Source: UBA1672 sp033851915 (lineage in GTDB: Bacteria; Pseudomonadota; Alphaproteobacteria; Micavibrionales; Micavibrionaceae). From it: a stretch of DNA of 64,000 nucleotides. The notes beneath the pieces are model-generated. The model was not told the DNA's origin and did no database searches. It was given only the letters and a program-made list of their open reading frames with translations. The stretch is taken from NCBI GenBank assembly GCA_033851915.1, contig JAWSVM010000011.1, positions 51,119-115,118 of the forward strand, read 5' to 3'. Every line of letters starts with the position of its first letter. Positions within the stretch are counted from its first letter, which is position 1. Shown here in pieces: positions 36,106-45,439 of the stretch. A program made the translations under genes and the position numbers.

Positions 36106-37461
36106 ATGCGCAGTGAACAAGAAAAGTGGCTTTATATTCCAATTGAAATTAAAGTACGAGAAATGCCCGCCAAGCTTTTATTAGCCGCTGCTGCAGCGCA
36201 TAAAGGCTATAATGTTGTCTTTGGACGTAAAGCCGAAATCACAAAATACATCAACTCTATGCCACCCGGAATATTCTTGGGCTTCGGTGCACAAAAAAAC
36301 TTTTCAAGCCAATATCAAAGCCTGAAAAACAAAGGGTTTTCAATATGTATTATGGACGAGGAAGGGCTCGTCACTTTTTCAGATAATATGTATAAACGTA
36401 TGAGGTTATCTGATGATACATTACAGCATGTTGATGCTGCATTAGCATGGGGCGAAAAACAGAATGCTCTTTTAAAAAAATATATCACAACGCCATCACC
36501 CAAAATATACACAACAGGAAACTTACGCTTTGATGTGCTGAGGAAAGAATTCAGGCATTTAATTCAAGCGGAAGCGCAATCTATTAATGATCGTTTTGGT
36601 AAAATTATATTAATCAACTCTAGCTTTGGTTCATGCAATCACTTTGATGGTAAAGAAAAATATTTTGAATCCCTTAAGACCAAAAAAGTAATTACAAGCC
36701 AAGAAGATAAAGAATTTTATCAAAAGTATTTTGAACTTAAAGAAAACGTATTCAATGCTTATACACAAGCTATTCCTATCATAGCGAAAGCCTTTACAGA
36801 CCACACAATCATTATTCGTCCACATCCATCAGAAAACTACGATGCATGGCAAGACGCCGCACAGGGATACCCCAATGTTAAAATCATACATGAGGGTAGT
36901 GTTCACCCTTGGTTAATCGCAAGTGAAGTCGTTATTCATCACTTTTGTACAACAGCTCTAGAAGCCTTTGCCGCAGAAACACCTGCCATAGCGTACAGAC
37001 CATTCAAAGATGAAAGCATTGAAAGCCAATTTGTGTATGACACAAGCATCACAGCAGAAACCAGCGATGAGGTCATTACTGAAATACATAAAATATTGTC
37101 CGGTGAACAAACACCGATACAATCAAATACACATGATTTAAGTAAGCACATTCAGAATTTAAATGGATCGTTCTGTTTTGAAAATATGCTAGCAGCCCTA
37201 GATCAACATGCAGTAAATACAAGCCAAACAATTCATATGCATAAGATTTATACGAGACAAATCAGAACGATGTTAGGCGATATATATCGGGTTTTTAAAA
37301 GTGGCAACAAACCCACAAAAAATTACACAGATCACAAATGCCCATCCATGGATCTTGCTGCGATTCAAAGCACGGTCAACAATATAAACAAAATGCTGAA
37401 ATCTGATCCAATCTCCGTTCAAAAAATTGCGCCTTTTTGCTTTAAAATAACGGCTAAGTAA
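36106..37461 (+). CDS. surface carbohydrate biosynthesis protein (GT-B-like)
   Basis: 451 residues, resembling the family named surface carbohydrate biosynthesis protein (TIGR04396 type). Visible pieces are YIPIEIKVREMPAKLLLAAA at the N-terminus, DEEGLVTF, TTGNLRFDVLR, IIIRPHPSE and the Rossmann-like HHFCTTALEAFAAETPAIAY, a pattern shared with capsule transferases of the KpsS/CgtA kind. It is probably a cytoplasmic sugar transferase or similar enzyme acting on nonulosonic acid. Biochemical role not established. Confidence 0.7.
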   Translation: MRSEQEKWLYIPIEIKVREMPAKLLLAAAAAHKGYNVVFGRKAEITKYINSMPPGIFLGFGAQKNFSSQYQSLKNKGFSICIMDEEGLVTFSDNMYKRMRLSDDTLQHVDAALAWGEKQNALLKKYITTPSPKIYTTGNLRFDVLRKEFRHLIQAEAQSINDRFGKIILINSSFGSCNHFDGKEKYFESLKTKKVITSQEDKEFYQKYFELKENVFNAYTQAIPIIAKAFTDHTIIIRPHPSENYDAWQDAAQGYPNVKIIHEGSVHPWLIASEVVIHHFCTTALEAFAAETPAIAYRPFKDESIESQFVYDTSITAETSDEVITEIHKILSGEQTPIQSNTHDLSKHIQNLNGSFCFENMLAALDQHAVNTSQTIHMHKIYTRQIRTMLGDIYRVFKSGNKPTKNYTDHKCPSMDLAAIQSTVNNINKMLKSDPISVQKIAPFCFKITAK

Positions 37462-37465
37462 TAAT

Positions 37466-38698
37466 ATGAAACAAGCTATTAAAAAAATCCTACCGCCCAA
37501 ATTTATTAACATGATGAGACGAATATTATCTTACATCGGTCAATGGGCTGAGTTTTTTCCACCGGAAACACTTATATTAAAGCAAAAAGATAAACATGTA
37601 TTCTTCGGTTATTATGATATCACCCCATTTAATCATAATGATCGATACGTCCTCGCACATGTGGCGCAAACACAAAACATATCACCGCACGCAGAAAACC
37701 CTGAAATAGAGCTTGGTTATTATGATATACACCAAGAAGACCCTGATTTTATATGCTTTGGCAAAACAAACACATGGAACTGGCAACAAGGTGCGCGCCT
37801 ACAGTGGTTTTCAAATAACGCAAAGAGTGACAACAATCTCGTTATTTATAATAAAAAAGAAGGGGAGAAATACATAGCTATTATCCAAGACCCATTCACA
37901 GGTGAAATTATAAAAAAATTACCTGAAGCCATCTATTCTGTTAGCCCCGATGGATCTTATGCTTTGTCGTTAGACTTTGATCGTCTACATGATTGCAGAC
38001 CAGGATATGGCTATAATCATTTTCCTCAGGACGAACGCACAGACATCATTACGCATATAGATATAAGCACCTCCACCATCACAGAGATAATGAACATAGA
38101 CGACATCACATCCTTTCAAAACACCCCAAGCATGGATAATGCAAACCACTACCTTAACCATTTAAGCATCAGCCCATCTGGAAAACGATATATGGTGACG
38201 CACCTATGGGTAAACGAGACAGGAAAACGATATTCGCGCCTTATTATTTCAGATATTCACGACACAAAGGAATATATATGCCCCAATAATAATGGTCATA
38301 CATCACATTACAGTTGGTTGGGCGATGATAAAGTTCTTATCTTTGGGACTCACAAAGGTTCAAAAGCACAATATCACCTCTATGACCTGATAAACTCCAC
38401 CTCAGAAATTATAGGGAAGAGCACTCTTAAAGAAGATGGACACCCAACTTGGCTAGACAATGAAAACTTGATTACAGACACATATCCGGATCTACTAAGA
38501 CTGCAACATCTTTTACATTTCAACACTACAAATAGCACATTAAAAAAACTAGCATCTATTCATACTCCTGAATATTTCAAAGGTGAGGTACGTTGTGATT
38601 TACACCCGCGTATAAACAATGATAAAACTCAAATATGTTTAGACATCGTAAGAAACGAACATCGTGCACTTTGTATTATAAATAAGAAAAAAGGCTAA
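37466..38698 (+). CDS. beta-propeller-like protein of unknown function
   Basis: 410 residues, no recognised family name. Repeats of the TolB/WD type are visible: VFFGYYDITPFNHNDRYVLA, YSVSPDGSYALSLDFDR, LSISPSGKRYMVTHLW, SWLGDDKVLIFGTHKG and DGHPTWLDNENLIT, each a blade-like unit with an S-P-x-G or W-L-x-D core. No signal peptide or membrane segment beyond a weak N-terminal hydrophobic stretch. It sits 4 bases after the preceding gene, inside the glycan operon, so a role in glycan assembly is likely but undefined. Confidence 0.6.
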   Translation: MKQAIKKILPPKFINMMRRILSYIGQWAEFFPPETLILKQKDKHVFFGYYDITPFNHNDRYVLAHVAQTQNISPHAENPEIELGYYDIHQEDPDFICFGKTNTWNWQQGARLQWFSNNAKSDNNLVIYNKKEGEKYIAIIQDPFTGEIIKKLPEAIYSVSPDGSYALSLDFDRLHDCRPGYGYNHFPQDERTDIITHIDISTSTITEIMNIDDITSFQNTPSMDNANHYLNHLSISPSGKRYMVTHLWVNETGKRYSRLIISDIHDTKEYICPNNNGHTSHYSWLGDDKVLIFGTHKGSKAQYHLYDLINSTSEIIGKSTLKEDGHPTWLDNENLITDTYPDLLRLQHLLHFNTTNSTLKKLASIHTPEYFKGEVRCDLHPRINNDKTQICLDIVRNEHRALCIINKKKG

Positions 38699-38702
38699 CC
38701 GA

Positions 38703-39362
38703 ATGTTTGTTGAAAGAAAATTCAGACTACCGCGCATATGGTCCAACCAAGAACTGAAAAAAATAGCACCATTATTTTCAGGGGCAACTGTAAATGTTTC
38801 CGGTTGGAAAGACCAAGACAAACAAGGACGGCACTATAAGGACTATTTTTCAAATGCCACATCATATGATATTACAAACTATGGTGGTTTCAGGGGGGCA
38901 CAGGAGAATGGACAAGACATACAGCTAGACCTAGAAGCCGCCTTGCCAAATGAGCTAAACAATAAATTCGACATTGTGTTTAATCATACAACGTTAGAAC
39001 ATATCTTTGAGGTCAGAACAGCATTTAAAAACTTATGCCTAATGTCCAAAGACATTGTCATTGTGGTTGTTCCATTTGCACAAACACAACATGAACATGA
39101 AAATATCAAAGATTACTGGCGCTTTACCCCAACATGCCTGCACCACTTATTTGAAGAAAATATGATGGATGTCATATACGAAGCTGCCAATGACCATAAA
39201 AACGGGGGAACGTACATTATTATGGTTGGAAGTAAGAAACCAGAAAATTGGGAAAACAAGATGCCCCCATACCAACAGTTAGAAGAAGTTGCATGGTTAC
39301 TGGGCGCCTCCTTGTTTCAGCGTTTCAAGAGACAGATAAAACAGAAATTTTATTCAAAATGA
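38703..39362 (+). CDS. methyltransferase-like protein of unknown function
   Basis: 219 residues. The pattern ATSYDITNYGG, FDIVFNHTTLEHIFE, then VIVVVPFAQTQHEHENIKDY and YWRFTPTCLHHLFEE fits a truncated class I methyltransferase fold of the kind found in polysaccharide loci, but the SAM glycine loop is not evident (TVNVSGWKDQD is in its place). It may be a divergent or inactive member. It overlaps the following glycosyltransferase start by 4 bases. Confidence 0.6.
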   Translation: MFVERKFRLPRIWSNQELKKIAPLFSGATVNVSGWKDQDKQGRHYKDYFSNATSYDITNYGGFRGAQENGQDIQLDLEAALPNELNNKFDIVFNHTTLEHIFEVRTAFKNLCLMSKDIVIVVVPFAQTQHEHENIKDYWRFTPTCLHHLFEENMMDVIYEAANDHKNGGTYIIMVGSKKPENWENKMPPYQQLEEVAWLLGASLFQRFKRQIKQKFYSK

Positions 39363-40504
39363 AAATTATCTATATGGCCGGCTGGCCAATTCCTTCACGC
39401 GCAGCCAATGCCGTGCATGTCATGAAAATGTGCCAAGCTTATGCATCTTCCGAACATGATGTTACACTCATTTATCCGCAAGTTGACATTGATAACCTCG
39501 GCGAAATCAGCGATGTATATAGCCATTATGATGTAAAGAATAACTTCATCATGCAACCTGTCAAACGTCTAAAAGGCCGCATAGGCCTAATTATATTTGC
39601 AATAACTGCATCCTATAAAGCAAAAAAAGCAAAGGCCGATGTTATTCACTCCCGATGCCTGATGAGCGCTTGGTTTGCCTGCCACACTGGAATTCCAGTC
39701 ATATTTGAAAAACACGATTCTCTAGAAAACCAAGGTAAAATTACCAAAGCAATATTCAGGTCACTGTTAAAAAAGAAAAACTTTTCGAAACTCGTTGTTA
39801 TTTCAGATGCCTTGAAAAAACATATCAGCACGTCCTTCCAAATTGAGAGTAAGGATATAATATCCGCCCATGATGGTGCAGACCCTTTCCCCGAACACGA
39901 CATAGCACCACCTTTTGAGAAGAATGAGGAACGCACACAAGTTGGATATATCGGCCATCTATATCCAGGACGCGGCATTGATATTATCGGAGAAGCTGCA
40001 AAGCACTTAACACATATTGATTTTCATCTTGTCGGGGGCACTCAAGAAGACATATCACATTGGAAAAATGAGTTGTCTGGATTAAAGAACGTCTATTTCC
40101 ACGGATATATCCCGCACAAAGAAACAATAGCCTACCTTAAAAAAGTAGACATTCTTTTAGCACCATATCAAAGGAAAGTTTCCGGGTATAAGGGAGAAGG
40201 GAACACCGTTCAATGGATGTCACCGCTGAAAATATTTGAATATATGTCAACGGGAATTCCAATGATCTGTTCAGACTTAAGTGTTCTGCATGAAATATTG
40301 GTGCATAAAAAGAATGTTTTTTTATGCGCTCCTGACAAATCAAATGAGTGGGTAGATACGATAAAATACATATCTGAGAATTATGATGAAGCAAAAGCGA
40401 TTGCCCTTGAAGCACAAAGAGAGTTTTTAGAGACGTATACATGGAAGAAACGTGCACAATTTATAGTAAAAAACCTAACACAAAAAGAACGCGTACAGAC
40501 TTGA
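39359..40504 (+). CDS. GT4-family glycosyltransferase
   Basis: 381 residues. The N-terminal domain begins IIYMAGWPIPSRAANAVHVMKMC; the C-terminal domain has GYIGHLYPGRGIDIIGEA and PLKIFEYMSTGIPMICSD with the E of retaining GT4 enzymes. The ATG at 39359 is chosen over upstream starts because it overlaps the previous stop as ATGA and opens the first Rossmann strand directly. It is likely one of the two transferases that assemble the glycan repeat. Confidence 0.88.
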   Translation: MKIIYMAGWPIPSRAANAVHVMKMCQAYASSEHDVTLIYPQVDIDNLGEISDVYSHYDVKNNFIMQPVKRLKGRIGLIIFAITASYKAKKAKADVIHSRCLMSAWFACHTGIPVIFEKHDSLENQGKITKAIFRSLLKKKNFSKLVVISDALKKHISTSFQIESKDIISAHDGADPFPEHDIAPPFEKNEERTQVGYIGHLYPGRGIDIIGEAAKHLTHIDFHLVGGTQEDISHWKNELSGLKNVYFHGYIPHKETIAYLKKVDILLAPYQRKVSGYKGEGNTVQWMSPLKIFEYMSTGIPMICSDLSVLHEILVHKKNVFLCAPDKSNEWVDTIKYISENYDEAKAIALEAQREFLETYTWKKRAQFIVKNLTQKERVQT

Positions 40505-40599
40505 ACTCGTATAGGACAGGTGATATTAATTCCACCTAATTTTATACATTACGACTCCATTTAATTCATCTGTGCACTTAATAAAGATAAAGACCTCAA

Positions 40600-41895
40600 A
40601 TGACTTACACATTAGAAAACTCACGTATTGGCATCATCGGATTAGGCTATGTCGGCATGCCACTCGCACTGATGCTTGCAAAGAATGTCCCAACAAGTGG
40701 ATTTGACCTTTTCGAAAGGCGTATTTCAGAGCTTAAAAGCGGCTGGGACAGCAATAGGGAAATAAAACAATCAGAGCTCAGAACAACAAACTGCAAGTTC
40801 ACAAATCACATTGAAGAGTTAAGTAATTGTAATGTTTTCATCGTTACCGTTCCAACGCCATTAGATAGCGAGAAAAATCCAGATTTAACAGCCGTGAAAT
40901 CTGCATCAGAATCAATAGGCAACATCCTTAAAAAAGGCGACATTGTTGTTTATGAAAGTACTGTATACCCTGGTGTAACAGAAGATATTTGCGGCCCCAT
41001 ATTAGAAGAAAAAAGTGGTCTCACATGCGGTGTTGATTTCTTCTTAGGGTACTCTCCAGAGCGCATAAACCCCGGTGATACAAAGCACACAGTACAAAAC
41101 ATTACCAAAGTTGTATCCGGTCAAACCGAAGATGTAACTAACTTCCTCGCAAAGCTATATGGGTCGATCAATAACGACAATATATTCAAAGCAAAAAACA
41201 TTAAAACTGCAGAAGCATCCAAAGCAATTGAGAACGCACAACGTGATATTAATGTCGCTTTTGTGAACGAAATAACGATTATTCTGGACAGAATCGGGTT
41301 GTCATCCTATGACGTTTTAGAGGCGGCAAGAACCAAATGGAATTTTCTAAATTTCTACCCGGGGTTAGTAGGGGGACACTGCATAGGTGTTGATCCATAC
41401 TATTTCGCACATTGTGCAGAAGAGCATGGATATTCCCCAGAAGTGATTTTATCAGGCCGCCGTACGAATGATTCTATGGGGCTTTTTATTGCAGATAAAA
41501 TTAATCAAAACCTGAAGGATAAAGATTCAAACTCCCAAAAACGTATTTTGCTTCTTGGTTTTACATTCAAAGAAAATATCAATGATATTCGTAACACAAA
41601 GGTCATTGATATCTATAATGCACTGATAGAAGAGGGACATCATGTTGACATACACGATCCTTTCGCACGACAAGAAGATGTTCAGAAACAATACGATATC
41701 TCTCTGTTAGAATCGTTGTCTGTTGAAGAGAAATATGACTGTGTTGGTTTAATGGTTAGCCATAAGGTCTACGAAGACATGACCGCAGCCTCTGTTGAAT
41801 CCTTACTAAAGTCAGATCAAGGAATAATTTATGACATTAAAGGGCTATGGAGAAAAACATCTTTTTCTCCTGATTATATTTACAAAACTTTATAG
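40600..41895 (+). CDS. nucleotide sugar dehydrogenase (UDP-sugar 6-dehydrogenase)
   Basis: 431-residue UDP-glucose/UDP-ManNAc/UDP-GlcNAc dehydrogenase family enzyme. NAD loop GLGYVGMPLA at 15-24, VPTPLD, YESTVYPGVTE, the catalytic cysteine in GGHCIGVDPYYF, and the C-terminal LLGFTFKENINDIRNTK. The form resembles TviB/WbpO-type dehydrogenases that make UDP-uronic acids. It supplies a uronic acid that the 4-epimerase at 28 kb could use. It ends the glycan locus; GGTCTTATGAGACC at 41910 is a short dyad after the stop. Confidence 0.92.
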   Translation: MTYTLENSRIGIIGLGYVGMPLALMLAKNVPTSGFDLFERRISELKSGWDSNREIKQSELRTTNCKFTNHIEELSNCNVFIVTVPTPLDSEKNPDLTAVKSASESIGNILKKGDIVVYESTVYPGVTEDICGPILEEKSGLTCGVDFFLGYSPERINPGDTKHTVQNITKVVSGQTEDVTNFLAKLYGSINNDNIFKAKNIKTAEASKAIENAQRDINVAFVNEITIILDRIGLSSYDVLEAARTKWNFLNFYPGLVGGHCIGVDPYYFAHCAEEHGYSPEVILSGRRTNDSMGLFIADKINQNLKDKDSNSQKRILLLGFTFKENINDIRNTKVIDIYNALIEEGHHVDIHDPFARQEDVQKQYDISLLESLSVEEKYDCVGLMVSHKVYEDMTAASVESLLKSDQGIIYDIKGLWRKTSFSPDYIYKTL

Positions 41896-42081
41896 ATATA
41901 AGAAAACAGGTCTTATGAGACCATTTATAAGGTCTTGTTAAATTAAAGGAATGTTTTGGTTATTATCGAAAATTTTATAAAACCATGTTTGAAAACAACC
42001 CTATAGGAGATAGCATTTTCCACCACCTGCAACTATTCCCATATTATGCATTAAGGTTAAAATTCCATGCATTTCATAAGT

Positions 42082-42111
42082 TTGACAAGATGAGTACATA
42101 ACAGATATAAT
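42082..42111 (+). promoter_or_regulatory. strong sigma-70 promoter
   Basis: TTGACA (42082-42087), an 18-base spacer and TATAAT (42106-42111): both hexamers are perfect. It stands 36 bases ahead of the lipoprotein start and probably drives the lipoprotein and the HEGTH gene. Confidence 0.7.
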
Positions 42112-42146
42112 GTGTAAGAATATTATATTAAGGGGTGTATTATCAA

Positions 42147-42362
42147 ATGGGTTTTTCATTAAAGAAAATCGTTGCGGCAGCGGGCTTTAGCCTTCTTTCC
42201 GCCTGCGCAAGTAATGGTGTAGACAATACGAATACCGTCGAAGAAATAAACCCTGAAAGTGGCTGTATAAAAGTGGAATCTTATGATGGTGGGGCTATTC
42301 AGATGGAAGAGCAAATAGTTTGTCCCATTGCTGCTCCGCCAGTAGATGAAAATACACTCTAG
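42147..42362 (+). CDS. small lipoprotein
   Basis: 71 residues with a type II signal peptide: basic start, hydrophobic core and lipobox LLSAC with C20 as the acylated residue. The mature part is ~50 residues, acidic, with two more cysteines (GCIKVE and VCPIA) that could pair. The ATG at 42147 follows AAGGGG by 11 bases; GTG 42135 is an alternative. It is 6 bases ahead of the HEGTH gene and presumably co-expressed. Function unknown. Confidence 0.7.
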   Translation: MGFSLKKIVAAAGFSLLSACASNGVDNTNTVEEINPESGCIKVESYDGGAIQMEEQIVCPIAAPPVDENTL

Positions 42363-42368
42363 GTTTTT

Positions 42369-43607
42369 ATGATAAATGATGACACACAGACAGATCCCTT
42401 CAGAGACGCAGTAAAGCATGCTGCTAAGGTTGATAGATCATGGTATGAGGATGAGGTTCATACCATTTTTGTTGACCCTGCAAAGCTGATTGGATCCCAT
42501 GATGAAAAACTCGAAATACTTAAAGACATGTTTCAAGAGCAATATCCTAAATTTGCAGCAACAATGACAGACGATGATACAGAGCAACTTCTTAAATTGT
42601 CATCATCACACGGTCCGGCAGCTGCAGCTTTTCAATTTAAATATAAATCTTTTGGCCATAACACGAATACTAAGCACCCAACATTGCACAGTGAATCTGC
42701 CTGCCTTGTTTTTGAACCGTCAGGAAAATTTGATAGAAAAGAAGGGTTTGTGAGTGCACTTACTGGCATGCCCATTGAGCAGCTTAAAGACATTCCCGGT
42801 GACGGTTCTGTCTGGCAAGAACTTCTCGGCACGCATGAGGGCACACATTGTGATGAGACGTTTTTCTCATTGAATGCTTTAGAGGAGGAAACGCGAGCAG
42901 ATTTAAAGACCATAGAAATTTTGAAGGAAAATGGGCATGACGATGTAGCACTCGCTTTTATAGACTATCGTATTTTAAAGGCTGCAAGAGGGGGAGATAC
43001 AGACCATGCAACTGGCCTCGCATTAGAAGCAGATGGTGAAATTGAAGATATAGACAAATATGCGGATGCAGCACGCACATTTGGCCAACTTATGGACGAA
43101 AAAGTTATCGCTGCATATAACGTACCAAGGGGGATGGTCGCTGATGTGCGCGAACAAGCTCCCGAAGATTATATCAAGGCAATCGAACAGGCATTAGAAA
43201 ACGGCGAGTTCAGGGATCCTGAGAATGAATATATAGAACAAAATGTTCGTGCATATGTCGGGGCGTTCCGTCGTCAAGTGCAAGGCGTAACGCCGCCATC
43301 TGCGACACAAGAATCAGAGAACAATATACCGTCTGGGCAGACACTTGATGAGCCATTAGTAAGCCCACCTCCGGCAATTAATCTTAGTGATATAAACGGT
43401 GGTCAGCCGATGGTAGATTTAATGAGTAATGACAGAGCATCAATGACCATTGGTGATGTTAGCCCATCAGACTTTTTTGCAAGTGTGGCACATCCTGAAT
43501 TGGCCGCTGAGAAAATTGCGATGCAAGAGATGGCTACACAAAATGCCAACGACTTTTCTTTCTTGCCAGAGCAACAAGTTACAAATAGTCATATGGCACT
43601 CACATAG
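42369..43607 (+). CDS. HEGTH-motif putative metallopeptidase with conserved C-terminal tail (copy 2)
   Basis: 412-residue paralogue of the island protein at 18-19.1 kb. The zincin motif is H156-E157-x-x-H160 in LGTHEGTHCDE; EEETRADL (E174) is the likely third ligand; then ALAFIDYRILKAA and DHATGLAL, matched in the paralogue. The last ~70 residues (LSDINGG, SMTIGDV, SDFFASVAHPELA, IAMQEMA) are almost the same as in the island copy, although the linker before differs. It lies outside the island, downstream of a lipoprotein and a consensus promoter. Activity is inferred. Confidence 0.6.
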   Translation: MINDDTQTDPFRDAVKHAAKVDRSWYEDEVHTIFVDPAKLIGSHDEKLEILKDMFQEQYPKFAATMTDDDTEQLLKLSSSHGPAAAAFQFKYKSFGHNTNTKHPTLHSESACLVFEPSGKFDRKEGFVSALTGMPIEQLKDIPGDGSVWQELLGTHEGTHCDETFFSLNALEEETRADLKTIEILKENGHDDVALAFIDYRILKAARGGDTDHATGLALEADGEIEDIDKYADAARTFGQLMDEKVIAAYNVPRGMVADVREQAPEDYIKAIEQALENGEFRDPENEYIEQNVRAYVGAFRRQVQGVTPPSATQESENNIPSGQTLDEPLVSPPPAINLSDINGGQPMVDLMSNDRASMTIGDVSPSDFFASVAHPELAAEKIAMQEMATQNANDFSFLPEQQVTNSHMALT

Positions 43608-43665
43608 ACCGTTATCATTTGCCTCCTCTAATCCGAACGCGAATTACAGATTAAGTGACATATTT

Positions 43666-44283
43666 GTGAAAAAAATCATTCTCAAAATTTTGGCAAAATT
43701 AATGATTGGTCTTAAATTTTTAATATCTTTGTTGATTGCTGGCTTTGCAGGCATTTTTCTTACTATTTTCTTCACTAGATATCCCATCAATAGCTTTATA
43801 GTTTATTCAGAGCAGGAAAGAACTATAGAAAGAATATCTACTGAGTTAAAAAAGCATCCAGATGGAATAGGGCTAGAAGTAATAAATCCCGATAATGACT
43901 GGGACACAGTTTGCCTTGTTCTTCCATATTCCTATAGTCCGTTATTTTCGCCATATTCAGAAATTAGGGAGTTTTATGGTCAAAATTATAACCGCCACAG
44001 AGTGTTTATTCCAGACCCGTTAAGTATAGATTATGGGATGATTTTTTCTTTCCTTAAAAACGAAGATATTTCTAAATTAGTTCATATACCAAGATATAAA
44101 TCTTCTCTTTCAATCAAAGATGGGGTGGTTGTTACGCCAACGGAATTTGATATAGGTGGGGCAAAAATTTCTTTTGATTCTTTAACTTTTGACCTTCCTA
44201 ATAATCAGACATGTTTTAGTAAGGGGAAGGCGCATATATCCATTAGTGAAGATCGTGTCTTTAAAGTAGAAATTAGAGACTAA
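43666..44283 (+). CDS. membrane-anchored protein of unknown function
   Basis: 205 residues starting at GTG 43666 (an upstream extension overlaps the HEGTH gene and is unlikely). One N-terminal transmembrane helix (about 13-37) and a soluble outer part with no recognised motif; DNDWDTVCLVLPYSYSP and IKDGVVVTPTEFD suggest a small beta-rich domain. Its last ~17 codons belong to the first copy of a ~108-bp repeat, the second copy of which is at 45330. Function not recognised. Confidence 0.6.
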   Translation: MKKIILKILAKLMIGLKFLISLLIAGFAGIFLTIFFTRYPINSFIVYSEQERTIERISTELKKHPDGIGLEVINPDNDWDTVCLVLPYSYSPLFSPYSEIREFYGQNYNRHRVFIPDPLSIDYGMIFSFLKNEDISKLVHIPRYKSSLSIKDGVVVTPTEFDIGGAKISFDSLTFDLPNNQTCFSKGKAHISISEDRVFKVEIRD

Positions 44284-44339
44284 TCTCTAAGAATTAACCA
44301 GATCAACTAAATCATGACTAATTAAGCGTCCTTCATCTT
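44232..44339 (+). repeat. direct repeat copy 1 (~108 bp)
   Basis: Holds the end of the membrane protein gene (ISISEDRVFKVEIR) and, on the other strand, the last 16 codons of a metallopeptidase-like gene (DEGRLISHDLVDLVNS, stop at 44286). It matches 45330-45439 at about 92 percent by eye with one 2-base indel. The repeats bracket the ketopantoate-reductase-like gene. Confidence 0.85.
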
Positions 44340-45280
44340 TAAAGGCTTTGAGCTAACTTTACCGCTCTTTCTAATCTTGGTGTACTAATATTTCTTGCTT
44401 TGGCATCCACAAGTAAAACCTGACAAGTGGACAGAATATCTTGCGGATTTTCATGGCTTTCAGCCATCATTTTTAATGGCTTGTAAAAAGTCCATGCAAG
44501 GCCGAGTACTGCACCGCCTATCCATGCAGGTAACTTCATCAATGCAATATCAGATTTATGTAGTTTTAAATCTACATTACGCGCTTCAAGCAAAGGTATG
44601 AGTTCACGCATATTTAATATAGCATTTTTCCTATGTTTTGCAGATTGGAATAGCTCAGGCGCGCCACCTGCTATCAATTGCTCGACATGCATACCGCCAT
44701 TGACAATAAAATGTACAAATAACCAACCACGGAAATCGTTTTTCTCTAATATTCCAAACCCCGCTTGTTCAAACATTTTTCTGACTGCGATCTCTCGTTC
44801 AGTAATTGATTGCCCAAAATTTTCCAATATTACTTTACCTGCTAATAGGCCGCGTAATTTTCCATTTGGAAAGCCACCGCCTGCTTGAGGAAACCCCCAT
44901 ACAAGCTGTTCTATCGGGAAGGCCGCAGTTTCTTGCTGGGGCTCTTTCCAAAAGTTATTGAAAATTAAAACAGTTGCATTACCAACTTTAGGGCCCAGAA
45001 AATTAGAAACATCTAAAAAACTACGGTGTGAAACGCTAACAATTATAAGATCATAGTCATGATCATTGTCGAGACTGTCAATTATCTTTGTAGGGAGGTC
45101 TTCAAATATTATTTTATTTGCGCCTTTGACACGTGCATCATAAATTTCGACGGAAACGCTTGTTCCATACTCCTGAATACGATGTGACCTAACAAAATAT
45201 TCTAGGTCATGGCCAGCTTTTGTAAGTGCCCAGCCATAGAGGGTTGAAATAACACCACGCCCAAACATTAGAATTTTCAT
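44339..45280 (-). CDS. ketopantoate reductase (PanE/ApbA)-like protein
   Basis: 313 residues. The NADP loop is GRGVISTLYGWAL (normally GxGxxG, here G-R-G-V-I-S-T), followed by DLIIVSVSHRSFLDV and FNNFW in the usual positions, and a C-terminal helical domain with FIVNGGMHVEQL. The loop departs from the canonical glycines, so NADP binding and the ketopantoate assignment are uncertain; these proteins are often only distantly related reductases. The whole gene lies between two direct repeats and appears to be an insertion. Confidence 0.75.
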   Translation of the reverse strand: MKILMFGRGVISTLYGWALTKAGHDLEYFVRSHRIQEYGTSVSVEIYDARVKGANKIIFEDLPTKIIDSLDNDHDYDLIIVSVSHRSFLDVSNFLGPKVGNATVLIFNNFWKEPQQETAAFPIEQLVWGFPQAGGGFPNGKLRGLLAGKVILENFGQSITEREIAVRKMFEQAGFGILEKNDFRGWLFVHFIVNGGMHVEQLIAGGAPELFQSAKHRKNAILNMRELIPLLEARNVDLKLHKSDIALMKLPAWIGGAVLGLAWTFYKPLKMMAESHENPQDILSTCQVLLVDAKARNISTPRLERAVKLAQSL

Positions 45281-45329
45281 TGTTTGGCCTTCCTTCTATA
45301 AATTTATTGAATGCTTTAAGAAGAATAGT

Positions 45330-45439
45330 GCATATATATCCATTAGTGAAGATCGTGTTTTTAAAGTAGAGATCAGAGAATAATCTCTAAGAATTAACCA
45401 AATCAACTAAGTCATGACTAATTAAACGTCCTTCATCTT
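45330..45439 (+). repeat. direct repeat copy 2 (~110 bp)
   Basis: Second copy of 44232-44339. Here the membrane protein part is a fragment (only ISISEDRVFKVEIRE), while the metallopeptidase-like end is part of the intact gene. A 6-bp dyad TAGAGA/TCTCTA at 44275-44290 is conserved only partly in copy 2 (CAGAGA/TCTCTA). Confidence 0.85.

Noticed and set aside
42369..42900. HEGTH proteins as toxins of a toxin-antitoxin pair
   Set aside because: The size, zincin motif and lack of a small overlapping partner do not fit; the lipoprotein is present for only one copy.
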